In this document: positions 14,825 to 22,238 of the stretch, one piece after another
How positions within the stretch are numbered: the stretch's first letter is position 1
How the letters are laid out: each line of letters opens with the position of its first letter
Virus record (IMG/VR): IMGVR_UViG_3300027858_000009
Span: 1-47,245 of that record
Direction: 5' to 3' (one strand)
Length of the DNA stretch: 47,245 nt
Origin: a virus
Notes under the pieces: model-generated
Databases searched by the model: none
Told to the model about the DNA's origin: nothing
Seen by the model: the letters and a program-made list of their open reading frames with translations, nothing else
Position numbers and translations under genes: made by a program

Positions 14825-15199
14825 TTATACCACCTCCTTCCATTGTTTAATGAAGTCCGTAAACCCTTCTAATTCATACGGGTTGACATATTCTATCTCT
14901 ATACCACGTTCTTCCATATGTTCTTTCTCTGCGGTAACCCCAGAGGACTTGTTCCAACCCTCTATCTTTACTATCTTAAATCGTCCACATACACCCAGGA
15001 ACTCTCTATCCTGTGACTTCCAGTAGTTCCAGTCACCTGGAAGTCCGTATTGTACCATCGGATGAGTGTGAGAGATGGGGGAGAATATAATCTCTCCTTG
15101 TTTCATAAGTGTAGATGCAACAAAGTTTGCAATCTCGAATCTCATCAATTCAATTTTTTTATTGTTGTGTGAATAAGGACACGCAAGATACGTAATCAT
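14825..15199 (-). CDS. DUF1937 / nucleoside deoxyribosyltransferase-like protein
   Basis: 124 residues. YLACPYSH at the N-terminus, IIFSPISHTHP, a Trp-rich segment ending REFLGVCGRFKIV and GWNKSSGVTAEKEHMEERG are the hallmarks of DUF1937 in the nucleoside 2-deoxyribosyltransferase fold. The S-x-GV-x-x-E element supplies the expected catalytic Glu. Likely acts on N-glycosidic bonds of nucleotides or NAD-like substrates; the exact reaction is unknown. AAGGAG is upstream. A second DUF1937 gene lies at 23215. Confidence 0.75.
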   Translation of the reverse strand: MITYLACPYSHNNKKIELMRFEIANFVASTLMKQGEIIFSPISHTHPMVQYGLPGDWNYWKSQDREFLGVCGRFKIVKIEGWNKSSGVTAEKEHMEERGIEIEYVNPYELEGFTDFIKQWKEVV

Positions 15200-15213
15200 A
15201 ACAACTCTCCTTT

Positions 15214-15354
15214 CTACCCATGTTTCTTTTTTAACTCATTTTCTACGTCCTGGTCTAACAGTTTACCATAATACTCACATTCTGTACATTTAGAGTTTCT
15301 ATCACACTTCCTACAAATCCACTTTTCAACATATACTACTTTACTATTCTTCAT
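15214..15354 (-). CDS. 46-residue zinc-ribbon protein
   Basis: Begins MKNSKVVYVEKWICRKCDRN, with CRKC and CTEC pairs at residues 14-17 and 23-26, a compact four-Cys zinc site, then a charged helix. AAGGAG is upstream. It is the first gene of the leftward arm beside the divergent control region. Function unknown. Confidence 0.6.
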   Translation of the reverse strand: MKNSKVVYVEKWICRKCDRNSKCTECEYYGKLLDQDVENELKKKHG

Positions 15355-15484
15355 GATAATCTCCTTTCAGTTGTATTTACATAAGGGGGGCTATAACCAC
15401 TTATGTTTGTTTATATATGTACATTATATATAGGGGAGCCTCTAGCAATAAATTTGGCTGAAAAGGGTCTATGACCACGATGTG
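15355..15484. promoter_or_regulatory. Divergent control region between the two arms
   Basis: No gene is supported. Together with P2 this gap separates the leftward from the rightward arm, so it should carry the promoter of the leftward genes. An inverted repeat ACATAAG ... CTTATGT (15379-15385, 15400-15406) lies 25 bases above the first leftward gene. An AT-rich stretch near 15418-15434 reads TATATAATG leftward and is the best -10 candidate, with only poor -35 matches. It also holds a degenerate TCTAGCAA at 15440. Confidence 0.35.
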
Positions 15485-15515
15485 TCTAGCAAAATGGCAA
15501 AAGTATTCTATAATA
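15485..15515 (+). promoter_or_regulatory. Phage promoter copy P2
   Basis: TCTAGCAAA at 15485-15493 and TTCTATAATA at 15506-15515, the constant 21-base spacing. It lies 44 bases before the GTG of the lipoprotein gene and opens the rightward arm. Confidence 0.85.
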
Positions 15516-15559
15516 ACTAATAAATAGTACAGTATACTACAAACAAAAGGAGGTAAACT

Positions 15560-16060
15560 GTGAAAGCTCTAAAAATCGCTTTTCTATTAATACTTGGCTC
15601 CCTGTTACTATTATTTGCTTGTGCAGCCCAACAGCCTGAGAAACCTATTATAACTAATCCAGTAGTAGAAGAAAAAGCGCCGGAGTCTAATACATCGATG
15701 TACACGCAATACAATTGTTGGAAAAGCCCATTTAATCCACATGAGGCATTGGAAACATGGCCAAAGTTAAGTATATACCCAACTGATAGTTTATTAATAA
15801 TAGTTGTAGCAGGAAACCCAAAGATAAATTGGCAAACAGATTACGTGCCAGGAACACCATTTACAAGTGTAGATGTGCCTGAAGGTGAAGTAACTTCAGT
15901 CATCATATTTGTTTTTGGAATTATAGATGCAGACACAATAGAATTATTAGTTTTTGGATACCAAGATAAATATGAGCAACATTCTATTTACAAACTGGAT
16001 GTAGATAGAAAATGTTATGTACTAGAAATAGAAGAACTCCAATCTGCTAGTGCCAAATAA
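15560..16060 (+). CDS. Phage lipoprotein
   Basis: 166 residues, GTG start with AGGAGGT upstream. The N-terminus MKALKIAFLLILGSLLLLFA with Cys21 is a lipoprotein signal peptide with lipobox LFAC. A Pro/Glu-rich linker follows, then a beta-rich domain with two further Cys. Phage lipoproteins expressed early often block receptors or DNA entry by related phages (for example T5 Llp). That role is inferred here from the signal, size and own promoter. Family not recognised. Confidence 0.7.
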   Translation: MKALKIAFLLILGSLLLLFACAAQQPEKPIITNPVVEEKAPESNTSMYTQYNCWKSPFNPHEALETWPKLSIYPTDSLLIIVVAGNPKINWQTDYVPGTPFTSVDVPEGEVTSVIIFVFGIIDADTIELLVFGYQDKYEQHSIYKLDVDRKCYVLEIEELQSASAK

Positions 16061-16120
16061 ACCACGTAATCTCATCTAATTCCCACGTTCTAGCATATCT
16101 CTATAAATCTGTACAAACTA

Positions 16121-16151
16121 TCTAGCAAAACCCATAAAATATTCTATAATA
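16121..16151 (+). promoter_or_regulatory. Phage promoter copy P3
   Basis: TCTAGCAAA at 16121-16129 and TTCTATAATA at 16142-16151. It precedes the unit 16216-21071, which ends at the terminator at 21096. Confidence 0.85.
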
Positions 16152-16215
16152 CATGTAGTAAAATACTATATTACTATATAATACATACAATAAGTACGTA
16201 TAAAGGAAAATAATT

Positions 16216-16398
16216 ATGAAATATACAATTACCTATAAAAACAGTGAAGGTGATGAAGAAAGAGAAGTACTTGATGCTAAATTTGTGCAGGTACTTAATG
16301 GAAATTTACATTTGCTGTCTGATATAGCAGTTGATGCACGTGTGATAGCAATATTCTCAAGCTGGATTAAAATAATAGAAATAAACGAAGGAGAATAA
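16216..16398 (+). CDS. Small hypothetical protein
   Basis: 60 residues, beta-rich at the N-terminus (MKYTITYKNSEG) and acidic. AAAGGAAA is upstream of the ATG. First gene after P3. Function unknown. Confidence 0.6.
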   Translation: MKYTITYKNSEGDEEREVLDAKFVQVLNGNLHLLSDIAVDARVIAIFSSWIKIIEINEGE

Positions 16399-16400
16399 CC

Positions 16401-16562
16401 GTGAATGTGTTAGATATCGATGAACATGAAGATGGATCAGCCACAGTAAGTTTGGATTGTACGGATGAAGAAATAAACCTATTAGTACAGTACGCAGTAC
16501 TAGATATATTAAAAAAGTCTTTAAACAGTGTAAATAATGAGGATTTAGAAGATAAACAGTGA
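16401..16562 (+). CDS. 53-residue acidic protein
   Basis: GTG start with AAGGAG seven bases upstream. Begins MNVLDIDEHEDGSATVSLDC followed by a helix (EEINLLVQYAVLDILKKSL). Phages carry similar very small acidic proteins with a beta strand and a helix, but I cannot assign one. Ends GTGA, overlapping the start of the next gene. Confidence 0.55.
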   Translation: MNVLDIDEHEDGSATVSLDCTDEEINLLVQYAVLDILKKSLNSVNNEDLEDKQ

Positions 16563-16735
16563 CAGTAGTAAAAACAGCAAGTATATCTACATTTATAATA
16601 CTATTAGCTACGTATATAGCCTTATTTGGGTTTAACTGGTATGTAATAACAATAGGACTACCTATATCTATTGTACTTAGTATTATATATTATAAGATAT
16701 TGAAACAAACAGATAAATTAGAGTTAAAGAATTAA
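16559..16735 (+). CDS. Small two-span membrane protein
   Basis: 58 residues, GTG start overlapping the previous stop (GTGA). Two hydrophobic segments (ASISTFIILLATYIALFGF and YVITIGLPISIVLSIIYY) and a charged tail. The ribosome binding site is weak, fitting coupled translation. Function unknown. Confidence 0.5.
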   Translation: MTVVKTASISTFIILLATYIALFGFNWYVITIGLPISIVLSIIYYKILKQTDKLELKN

Positions 16736-16764
16736 ATCATTATTTTGAAGCAGGAGCATTTAGG

Positions 16765-17016
16765 ATGTATACAGGATTAGAACTAGCAGTTATAGGTTAC
16801 GTATTAGGGTTCGTAATACATATAGGGTTCTTTAGGTTTTTTGAAAAGTTCTATAAGTTTGCAGAGAACTTCCATTTAGTAACCCCAACAGCTTGGTGTT
16901 TCTTATGGCCTCTAACTTGGCTAATAGTCTGTATACACTATATAAGTAGGTTTATAGGATTCTGTTATGCTATAGTAAACTACATCGTTAGCAATCAGTG
17001 GAAATTCAAATGGTGA
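16765..17016 (+). CDS. Membrane protein
   Basis: 83 residues, largely hydrophobic and aromatic (LAVIGYVLGFVIHIGFFRFF; AWCFLWPLTWLIVCIHYI), with two predicted spans. AGGAG is upstream of the ATG. The 125 bases after it hold no supported gene. Function unknown. Confidence 0.6.
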   Translation: MYTGLELAVIGYVLGFVIHIGFFRFFEKFYKFAENFHLVTPTAWCFLWPLTWLIVCIHYISRFIGFCYAIVNYIVSNQWKFKW

Positions 17017-17141
17017 TTACTCCCGCCGAAAATTTCTGTATGTAACTATAGTTATCGTGGTGGTGAGTAAATAGATATACGTTTAAAAACAAGAGTAAAC
17101 AAAGGAAAACAGGAAATCCATAAAATTTTGGGGATAGATGA

Positions 17142-17453
17142 ATGACAAACGACCAAGATACGGAAAAGGACGCTAAAGATAAAGAAATTTTAGAAAAGAT
17201 ATTTTGTTTGAAGCCAGATGACCTAGAAGAACCGCAATCTTGGAAAGCCTGGAAATCAGGCGAATCAGGATATAAACCTTTTAGTTTGCAATATAGAGAG
17301 TGCCACGATAATATGGGTTTATTTTTGGAAAAGTGCCACGTATGTGGGCACGAACTGATCATGTGTAAAAAATATGGTGGGCAGTGCCGTAGCAGTAAAT
17401 GTAAAGCTGAGAGGATTGAAAATATAAAACAAGGGGAACAAGATGACAGCTAG
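17142..17453 (+). CDS. Zinc-cluster protein
   Basis: 103 residues. A charged helical N-terminus, then CHVCGHELIMC and C-x4-C (about residues 65-87), which could bind one or two zinc ions. It overlaps the next gene by 11 bases. Function unknown. Confidence 0.6.
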   Translation: MTNDQDTEKDAKDKEILEKIFCLKPDDLEEPQSWKAWKSGESGYKPFSLQYRECHDNMGLFLEKCHVCGHELIMCKKYGGQCRSSKCKAERIENIKQGEQDDS

Positions 17454-17733
17454 TACTATGTTTACAATATTAAGTTGGGGAGGCCCAATTTTAGGGGTTA
17501 TAGGGTTTATAATTACGCCAGGATTAACTCATATCAAGCCTTGGTTAGTAGAAAGGTTTAATAAAAATAAAGAAGACAGGACAACTAAAGTACTGAGTAA
17601 AAATTATAATACTATGAAAGCGGTTGATTTGATTAAGGAATATATAAATCTTAAAGACAATTATAAGTTTGATTGGCGATCAAAAATCCGTGCTCGTAAA
17701 AAAGAATTAAATATTGCTATGAGAAATGTTTAA
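17443..17733 (+). CDS. Single-span membrane protein
   Basis: 96 residues. N-terminal span (ILSWGGPILGVIGFIITPGL) followed by a basic soluble domain (SKIRARKKELNIAMR). Start overlaps the previous gene; GGGGAA is upstream. Function unknown. Confidence 0.6.
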   Translation: MTASTMFTILSWGGPILGVIGFIITPGLTHIKPWLVERFNKNKEDRTTKVLSKNYNTMKAVDLIKEYINLKDNYKFDWRSKIRARKKELNIAMRNV

Positions 17734-17744
17734 GGATAGGTAGG

Positions 17745-18317
17745 ATGATTTATTTTATAGACGGAGAATTAATAGCTAAGCATGGGGATGTCAGTGTTTA
17801 TCTATATGACAAACTTCTACATTTGGAGATAGGTCCAGGGCATAATCTTTGGATGGTTGAAAGTGAATTAAAAGAGTTGTCCGAACAAATAGGCGACCTC
17901 CCTCGTGGAAAATGCTTAGAAATAGGGTTAGGACTTGGAGTAGCTTCAAAATATATTCTATCCTTCCCTGAAGTAGAGTCTTTGACTACAGTTGAAATAA
18001 ATCCGGATGTTATAGCTGTCCATGAAATGATAACCAGTAGAGATGATCCAAAGCATAGGATAGTACATGCCGGTGGTTTAGATTTTATAGTACAGACAAG
18101 TGAAAAGTACGATTTTATATTTTTAGATTACTATTCTATAATAGACGAGGACACATTAGAAATATTAGATATTTACGCTAAAGCGGCGAGAAAAATCCTA
18201 AATAAGGATGGAACATTGCTAGCTTGGTTTGATATTTATACTCCAGAAGAACATGCAAAGAAATTTTTTGATATATTTTTAAAATTAAATAAAGGCCCTG
18301 TGTTAGTGGGTCAATAA
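17745..18317 (+). CDS. SAM-dependent methyltransferase, spermidine-synthase-like
   Basis: 190 residues. Motif I CLEIGLGLGVA (57-67), the acidic motif TVEINPD (82-88), and DFIFLDYYS (123-131) are those of Rossmann-fold SAM enzymes; the E-I-N-P form and overall order are closest to spermidine-synthase-like methyltransferases. Two regions look truncated relative to full spermidine synthases (~280 residues), so polyamine synthesis is doubtful. The substrate is unknown. Sits among membrane and secreted proteins in the P3 unit. Confidence 0.65.
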   Translation: MIYFIDGELIAKHGDVSVYLYDKLLHLEIGPGHNLWMVESELKELSEQIGDLPRGKCLEIGLGLGVASKYILSFPEVESLTTVEINPDVIAVHEMITSRDDPKHRIVHAGGLDFIVQTSEKYDFIFLDYYSIIDEDTLEILDIYAKAARKILNKDGTLLAWFDIYTPEEHAKKFFDIFLKLNKGPVLVGQ

Positions 18318-18337
18318 ATAAAAGGAGAACTAGAAAT

Positions 18338-18643
18338 ATGGCTAAAATAAAAGACGTAACTCTATCATTTCCACCTTCTGATTCAGCGGATACGGTAGGT
18401 TATAAACTTTATCTTGAGATAGCGCCAGCAGAAGTGACACACGAGTCCCCAAGCCATGATCTTGGGAATAATACTAGTATTCTGTTGAATACTATTCTTG
18501 GGACTGTAGATGGGGTGTACAACATAGGTGTAGCTGCGGTGGATGATGTGGGGAATGAATCTGACTTTAGTTTAATGAATGACGTCCCTTTAGATTTCGT
18601 CCCTCCGGTACCACCTGGAGCCCTTACTATTACATCATCATAG
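18338..18643 (+). CDS. Fibronectin type III-like domain protein
   Basis: 101 residues forming one Fn3-like beta sandwich: VTLSFPPSDSADTVGYKLYL, then YNIGVAAVDDVGNESDFS, then PPVPPGALTI. It is paralogous to the gene at 22652, with the same opening MAKIK and DLGN/NESDFSL segments. Just after its TAG stop the +1 frame runs on as a hydrophobic helix (IIIAGIVAAIIAAAVFLP) without its own start codon. Fn3 domains in phages mediate surface binding. AAGGAG is upstream. Confidence 0.6.
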   Translation: MAKIKDVTLSFPPSDSADTVGYKLYLEIAPAEVTHESPSHDLGNNTSILLNTILGTVDGVYNIGVAAVDDVGNESDFSLMNDVPLDFVPPVPPGALTITSS

Positions 18644-18711
18644 CGGGTATAGTTGCTGCAATTATAGCAGCAGCTGTATTTTTACCTTAGAGGATCTGGG
18701 AGGGACTATTT

Positions 18712-19323
18712 ATGAAAAGATTAGCAAAACTATTTCTCATAATAGGTCTTAGTATATTTTTAACTGTGACACCTGTTTTAGCTGCAATTCAATATGATTA
18801 TGTTACTTATTATATGCTAACAAGTGAACAAATCACTGTAGCATGGACTAATACTAATGAGGGCTTAAACACATTTGATGTATATGTTGAACGGGTTGAA
18901 TGGAACGAAGTAGTTACTAAATATATGAATATAGAAGCTACTGAATATGCTATTACTTTACCAAGAGCTGGTTTATATATTTTCATGGTTAGAGCTAAAA
19001 AAGCTCTAACAACTATCGAAATTGCCAGTATAAATGGAATGGATAGGCCATTATTGCTACAGTTTATCCAAGATAATAATATATCCGATATTGTGGGAGA
19101 TACTGATGAATTAACGGACCAACAGATTAAAGACGCTGTCATAGCGGCTGGCAGAGCAAGTACATGGGCCAAATCAACTACGCATGGTGAAGTCGATGGA
19201 GCTGATAGAGGCTGGTGGGTATATGGGTATCTTGCAAAACCAGGGCCAATTATTATTGGAAGCCTTAAAGCAATAAAAGAGGTTAACACTGTTTGGATAC
19301 GTGGCGATTGGGCGGAAATGTAA
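18712..19323 (+). CDS. Secreted protein with Fn3-like domain
   Basis: 203 residues. Signal peptide MKRLAKLFLIIGLSIFLTVT, with cleavage expected near PVLA-AIQ (24/25). A beta-sandwich resembling Fn3 (QITVAWTNTNEGLNTFDVYV ... LYIFMVRAKK) is followed by a helical and Trp-containing C-terminal region (GADRGWWVYGYLAKPGP). GGGAGG is upstream. Exported protein, possibly at the envelope with the lipoprotein and metacaspase of this region; function unknown. Confidence 0.6.
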   Translation: MKRLAKLFLIIGLSIFLTVTPVLAAIQYDYVTYYMLTSEQITVAWTNTNEGLNTFDVYVERVEWNEVVTKYMNIEATEYAITLPRAGLYIFMVRAKKALTTIEIASINGMDRPLLLQFIQDNNISDIVGDTDELTDQQIKDAVIAAGRASTWAKSTTHGEVDGADRGWWVYGYLAKPGPIIIGSLKAIKEVNTVWIRGDWAEM

Positions 19324-19563
19324 ATGCCTGTGTATGGATTTACTTTAAATGAATTTATTAGACGGGTACCAAGAGAAGAAATAAATAACGTTAAAGCTTT
19401 GGTAAATGAAAGACAGTCATTGCGTAGAGAAATAAAAAGTATTGAAAATAGGATAGGTAGAATAAACAAAGAATTGAAACTTATTTTTAAAAAGAAAAAT
19501 CCAAAGGATTACGAAGCGTATGAAAAAAATGCTAGAGATCCATTAGTATTAATGGGTCGTTAG
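19324..19563 (+). CDS. Small coiled-coil protein
   Basis: 79 residues, one long charged coiled coil (VNERQSLRREIKSIENRIGR) between a short N-terminus and a basic end. It starts directly after the stop of the secreted protein. Function unknown. Confidence 0.55.
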   Translation: MPVYGFTLNEFIRRVPREEINNVKALVNERQSLRREIKSIENRIGRINKELKLIFKKKNPKDYEAYEKNARDPLVLMGR

Positions 19564-19579
19564 AAAGGAGGAAGTTAAA

Positions 19580-20089
19580 ATGCAAAGTTGTAGTTGTGTA
19601 ATACTAAATGGGGACTACTCATACCTGAATACTGTTAGTTGGCAGAAGGCTATTAAACTGATGGTCAAAGGAAAAGCTACAGTAATCAAATATGCTGAAG
19701 TAGTGGTAAGAACTGCGGAACATGTATCTGTGAAAATTCCAGCAGTGATGAAATTAATAAAAATAATTAGAACTATTTATAGAACTAAAGTTCCGTTCAG
19801 TAAAAAACATGTGATGGTACGAGACGGATTTTCTTGTCAATATTGTGGAACAGCAAAATCATTGACAATAGATCATGTTATTCCCGTATCTCGCGGAGGG
19901 AAAAGTACATTTGAAAACTGTGTAGCTGCATGTAAGTCTTGTAACAACAAGAAAAGCAATAAACTTCCTTCCGAGGTACCTATGTATTTAAGAAAACAAC
20001 CTATATCACCTACGATTGCAGAATTTACTAGGCTTAAAGCTGTTAAATCTGGTGTATATGATATTCTTAAAGAATTAGGTGTATATTAA
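19580..20089 (+). CDS. HNH endonuclease
   Basis: 169 residues. C86-x2-C89, D98-H99 in the segment TIDHVIPVSRGG, then C118-x2-CNNKK: a complete zinc-stabilised HNH site. The N-terminus VILNGDYSYLNTVSWQKAIK with GKA resembles the small domain seen at the start of free-standing HNH nucleases. GGAGG is upstream. Such nucleases in phages are often mobile homing enzymes; its insertion between a coiled-coil gene and the metacaspase is consistent with that, but no interrupted host gene is visible. Confidence 0.8.
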   Translation: MQSCSCVILNGDYSYLNTVSWQKAIKLMVKGKATVIKYAEVVVRTAEHVSVKIPAVMKLIKIIRTIYRTKVPFSKKHVMVRDGFSCQYCGTAKSLTIDHVIPVSRGGKSTFENCVAACKSCNNKKSNKLPSEVPMYLRKQPISPTIAEFTRLKAVKSGVYDILKELGVY

Positions 20090-20114
20090 AATGAAAAATG
20101 GGAGGGTGTAAAAA

Positions 20115-21071
20115 ATGGCAGTTCCTGTACCTTTAATAGTAATTGGTGCCGCTGTTGTTATAGGTTTAGTTATAATGGTAATACTTAAAAACAGGAAAAA
20201 TGATGATGATGACTATACATACGACGGAAAATATGATGTTAAAATAAACCCAGATACTTCAGCCAGAGATCCTAGAAAAAAAGCATTGTTAGTGGGGATT
20301 AATAAATATATGGACCCAGGCAATGACTTACAAGGGTGTGTAAATGATGCTGAAACAATGTATAGTTTATTGGCCAACCAATTTAAATTTGACCCAGCTA
20401 ATATACGTGTTCTAGTAGATGAAAGAGCTACTAAAAAGGGTATTCTACAAAGACTTGAGTGGTTACTTACAAACTATAAAATAGGGGATGAATTAGTATT
20501 TTACTATTCAGGCCATGGTAGTCAAATTAGAGATAGAAATGGGGATGAATTAGACGATCAATTAGATGAAATTTTATGTCCTTACGATTTGAATTGGGAT
20601 GACCCTTTAACTGATGATTGTCTTGGAACTTTGTTTAAACAAATCCCTGAAGGCGTTCATTTAAGTATGATATGTGATTCCTGTCATAGTGGTACTATAA
20701 CTAAAAATATATCTAAAACCCATAGTGACAGATCAAAAAACATTTTACCTCCATTTGATATAAGAGCAAGGTCTTTAAATAGAATATTGCCTAAAAATAA
20801 AATGGGTAAAAAAGATTCTGGAGTTCAAAAACATTTATTGTTTTCAGGATGTAAAGATTACCAAAGTTCTGAGGACGCTTATATAGATGGGAAATATCAA
20901 GGAGCGCTTACTTGGGCACTGACTAAAACTATTCGAGAAAATCTTGATATTGAATGGCATCAAGCACATATAGATACGGTTACCTTGTTGAGTAGTAATG
21001 GTTATACACAAGAACCTCAACTTAGTGGTAGTGCAAATGTGATTTTTCGTAAAGTGTTTGGTGGTAAGTAA
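20115..21071 (+). CDS. Membrane-anchored metacaspase (caspase-like peptidase)
   Basis: 318 residues. An N-terminal membrane helix (PLIVIGAAVVIGLVIMVIL, about 6-24) with a charged Lys/Asp stretch is followed by a C14-type caspase domain: KKALLVGINKYMDPGNDLQG, ELVFYYSGHGSQ with catalytic His134, DEILCPYDLNWDD, and LSMICDSCHSGT with catalytic Cys190. Expected to cleave after Arg or Lys like other metacaspases, though specificity is not visible. GGGAGG is upstream. Last gene of the P3 unit before a terminator. Bacterial caspase-like proteins often act in cell-death immunity, so a phage copy could counter or exploit this. Confidence 0.85.
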   Translation: MAVPVPLIVIGAAVVIGLVIMVILKNRKNDDDDYTYDGKYDVKINPDTSARDPRKKALLVGINKYMDPGNDLQGCVNDAETMYSLLANQFKFDPANIRVLVDERATKKGILQRLEWLLTNYKIGDELVFYYSGHGSQIRDRNGDELDDQLDEILCPYDLNWDDPLTDDCLGTLFKQIPEGVHLSMICDSCHSGTITKNISKTHSDRSKNILPPFDIRARSLNRILPKNKMGKKDSGVQKHLLFSGCKDYQSSEDAYIDGKYQGALTWALTKTIRENLDIEWHQAHIDTVTLLSSNGYTQEPQLSGSANVIFRKVFGGK

Positions 21072-21095
21072 TTAGATTAAAAGGAATTTCGTTAT

Positions 21096-21128
21096 CGGGG
21101 AGTAGTGTGCAGCTGCTCCCCGTTTTTT
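21096..21128 (+). terminator. Rho-independent terminator
   Basis: CGGGGAG (21096-21102) pairs with CTCCCCG (21116-21122), with further pairing of AGC/GCT inside, followed by six T. It ends the metacaspase unit and is immediately followed by promoter P4. Confidence 0.9.
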
Positions 21129-21129
21129 A

Positions 21130-21160
21130 TCTAGCAAAATCGTGATTTTATTCTATAATA
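21130..21160 (+). promoter_or_regulatory. Phage promoter copy P4
   Basis: TCTAGCAAA at 21130-21138 and TTCTATAATA at 21151-21160, starting two bases after the terminator T run. It drives the small-gene block 21192-26631. Confidence 0.88.
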
Positions 21161-21191
21161 TACATAACGACCACGATATAGGAGAATTAAT

Positions 21192-21542
21192 ATGTCATTT
21201 CACATTAAATGTTTCTTTGGCAAACACGATTGGGAAGTAATAAATACTATTAGTGAAAGAAAGATATTGGAATTAATGGTCAGTAAATCGGCTAAAGATA
21301 GAATAAAGGTAATAAATCATCAATCCAGAGAATGGTTTCTTGGCCCCAAAGACGGTGCATTATATGAACAAAAAATATGTTTGAGGTGCTGTGCTATTAA
21401 AGACGAGCCAAGTGAATATATGCAAAACCTTATTGGCACAGAAATTGAAGCTGGTTTTGAAAAATTTCAGGCTGAACGTAGACAAAGACAAGCTAAATCA
21501 ATGTCCGAATCATGTGTTGCGGATAAATTTGTGAGGATATAA
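21192..21542 (+). CDS. Hypothetical protein
   Basis: 116 residues. An N-terminal segment FHIKCFFGKHDWEVI and later KICLRCCAIK supply Cys/His that could bind metal. The C-terminus is basic and helical (KFQAERRQRQAKS). First gene after P4; its stop overlaps the next ATG by one base. Function unknown. Confidence 0.6.
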   Translation: MSFHIKCFFGKHDWEVINTISERKILELMVSKSAKDRIKVINHQSREWFLGPKDGALYEQKICLRCCAIKDEPSEYMQNLIGTEIEAGFEKFQAERRQRQAKSMSESCVADKFVRI

Positions 21543-21799
21543 TGTATAAAATAAAACCATTAGAATGGGTGTATGAAAACACAACTGAAAGATATGACGA
21601 TGTGGAAAAACAGTGGTCAGCTAATACAAAATTTGCCTATTTTCGTATAGATAAGTATCGGGATGACGATGAGCTACTAACTTATTGTAACTTTTGTGGT
21701 GATTATTGGTATGAAACTTTTACCAATTTGGAAGAAGCCAAAAAATATTGTGAAAACGAATGGCAAAAACATATAAAGAAATGTTTAATAGAGGTATAG
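21542..21799 (+). CDS. Small phage protein, I-K-P-L-x-W type
   Basis: 85 residues beginning MYKIKPLEWVYENTTERYDD, the opening typical of a widespread small phage protein group (short beta hairpin, Trp, then Leu-Glu-Glu-Ala-Lys helix, here NLEEAKKYC). Two Cys-rich spots (YCNFC) are unusual. Function of the group is unknown. Start overlaps the previous stop. Confidence 0.6.
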   Translation: MYKIKPLEWVYENTTERYDDVEKQWSANTKFAYFRIDKYRDDDELLTYCNFCGDYWYETFTNLEEAKKYCENEWQKHIKKCLIEV

Positions 21800-22069
21800 A
21801 TGTTAGAAAAAATACAAGAAAAGTTTTATAAAAAAATAAGAAAAGGCCTGTTAAATCAAACTAGTATAGAAGTACCATTCAAAAATTTGGTGGTGGGGTG
21901 GTTTACTAATCAAAAAGTAGATGATCAAGTTTTAACTAACGCTTTATTAAAATTTGATAAAAAATATAATTTAGACCATATAATTATATTGAACGGTAGA
22001 AAAGCTGAGGCTATTAGGTTTTGGTGGCAAAAAGGTAAAATAATGGAGGGAGGGGAACAAAATGCCTGA
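21800..22069 (+). CDS. Hypothetical protein
   Basis: 89 residues, basic helical N-terminus (EKIQEKFYKKIRKGLLN) and mixed remainder. Starts directly after the previous stop. Family not recognised. Confidence 0.55.
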   Translation: MLEKIQEKFYKKIRKGLLNQTSIEVPFKNLVVGWFTNQKVDDQVLTNALLKFDKKYNLDHIIILNGRKAEAIRFWWQKGKIMEGGEQNA

Positions 22070-22235
22070 TGTAGTAGTACTGCCTTCTAAAAGCGAGATG
22101 GAGCAATTAAGAAGATTGCTAATTAGGTACCGTGACAACGAAATTAGCGAGCATGAGATAGAAAATTTAATAACTGGTATGCTGGCTGAAACATTTAGAC
22201 TAGCTAAGATAGTGGTTAAATTCACGGGGGATTAA
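22062..22235 (+). CDS. 57-residue helical protein
   Basis: Begins MPDVVVLPSKSEMEQLRRLL and continues as two helices (EHEIENLITGMLAETFRLAK). GGAGGGAGGGG lies upstream, within the end of the preceding gene, which it overlaps by eight bases. Function unknown. Confidence 0.6.
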   Translation: MPDVVVLPSKSEMEQLRRLLIRYRDNEISEHEIENLITGMLAETFRLAKIVVKFTGD

Positions 22236-22238
22236 AAA

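Noticed and set aside
15437-15473. An extra copy of the phage promoter (CTCTAGCAA followed by GTCTATGAC)
   Set aside because: Box spacing is about five bases longer than in the seven real copies and the -10 TATAAT is lost; at most a decayed copy next to P2.
19580-20089. IS200/IS605-type or IscB element
   Set aside because: The protein is only an HNH nuclease of 169 residues, with no RuvC part, no transposase and no visible terminal hairpins.
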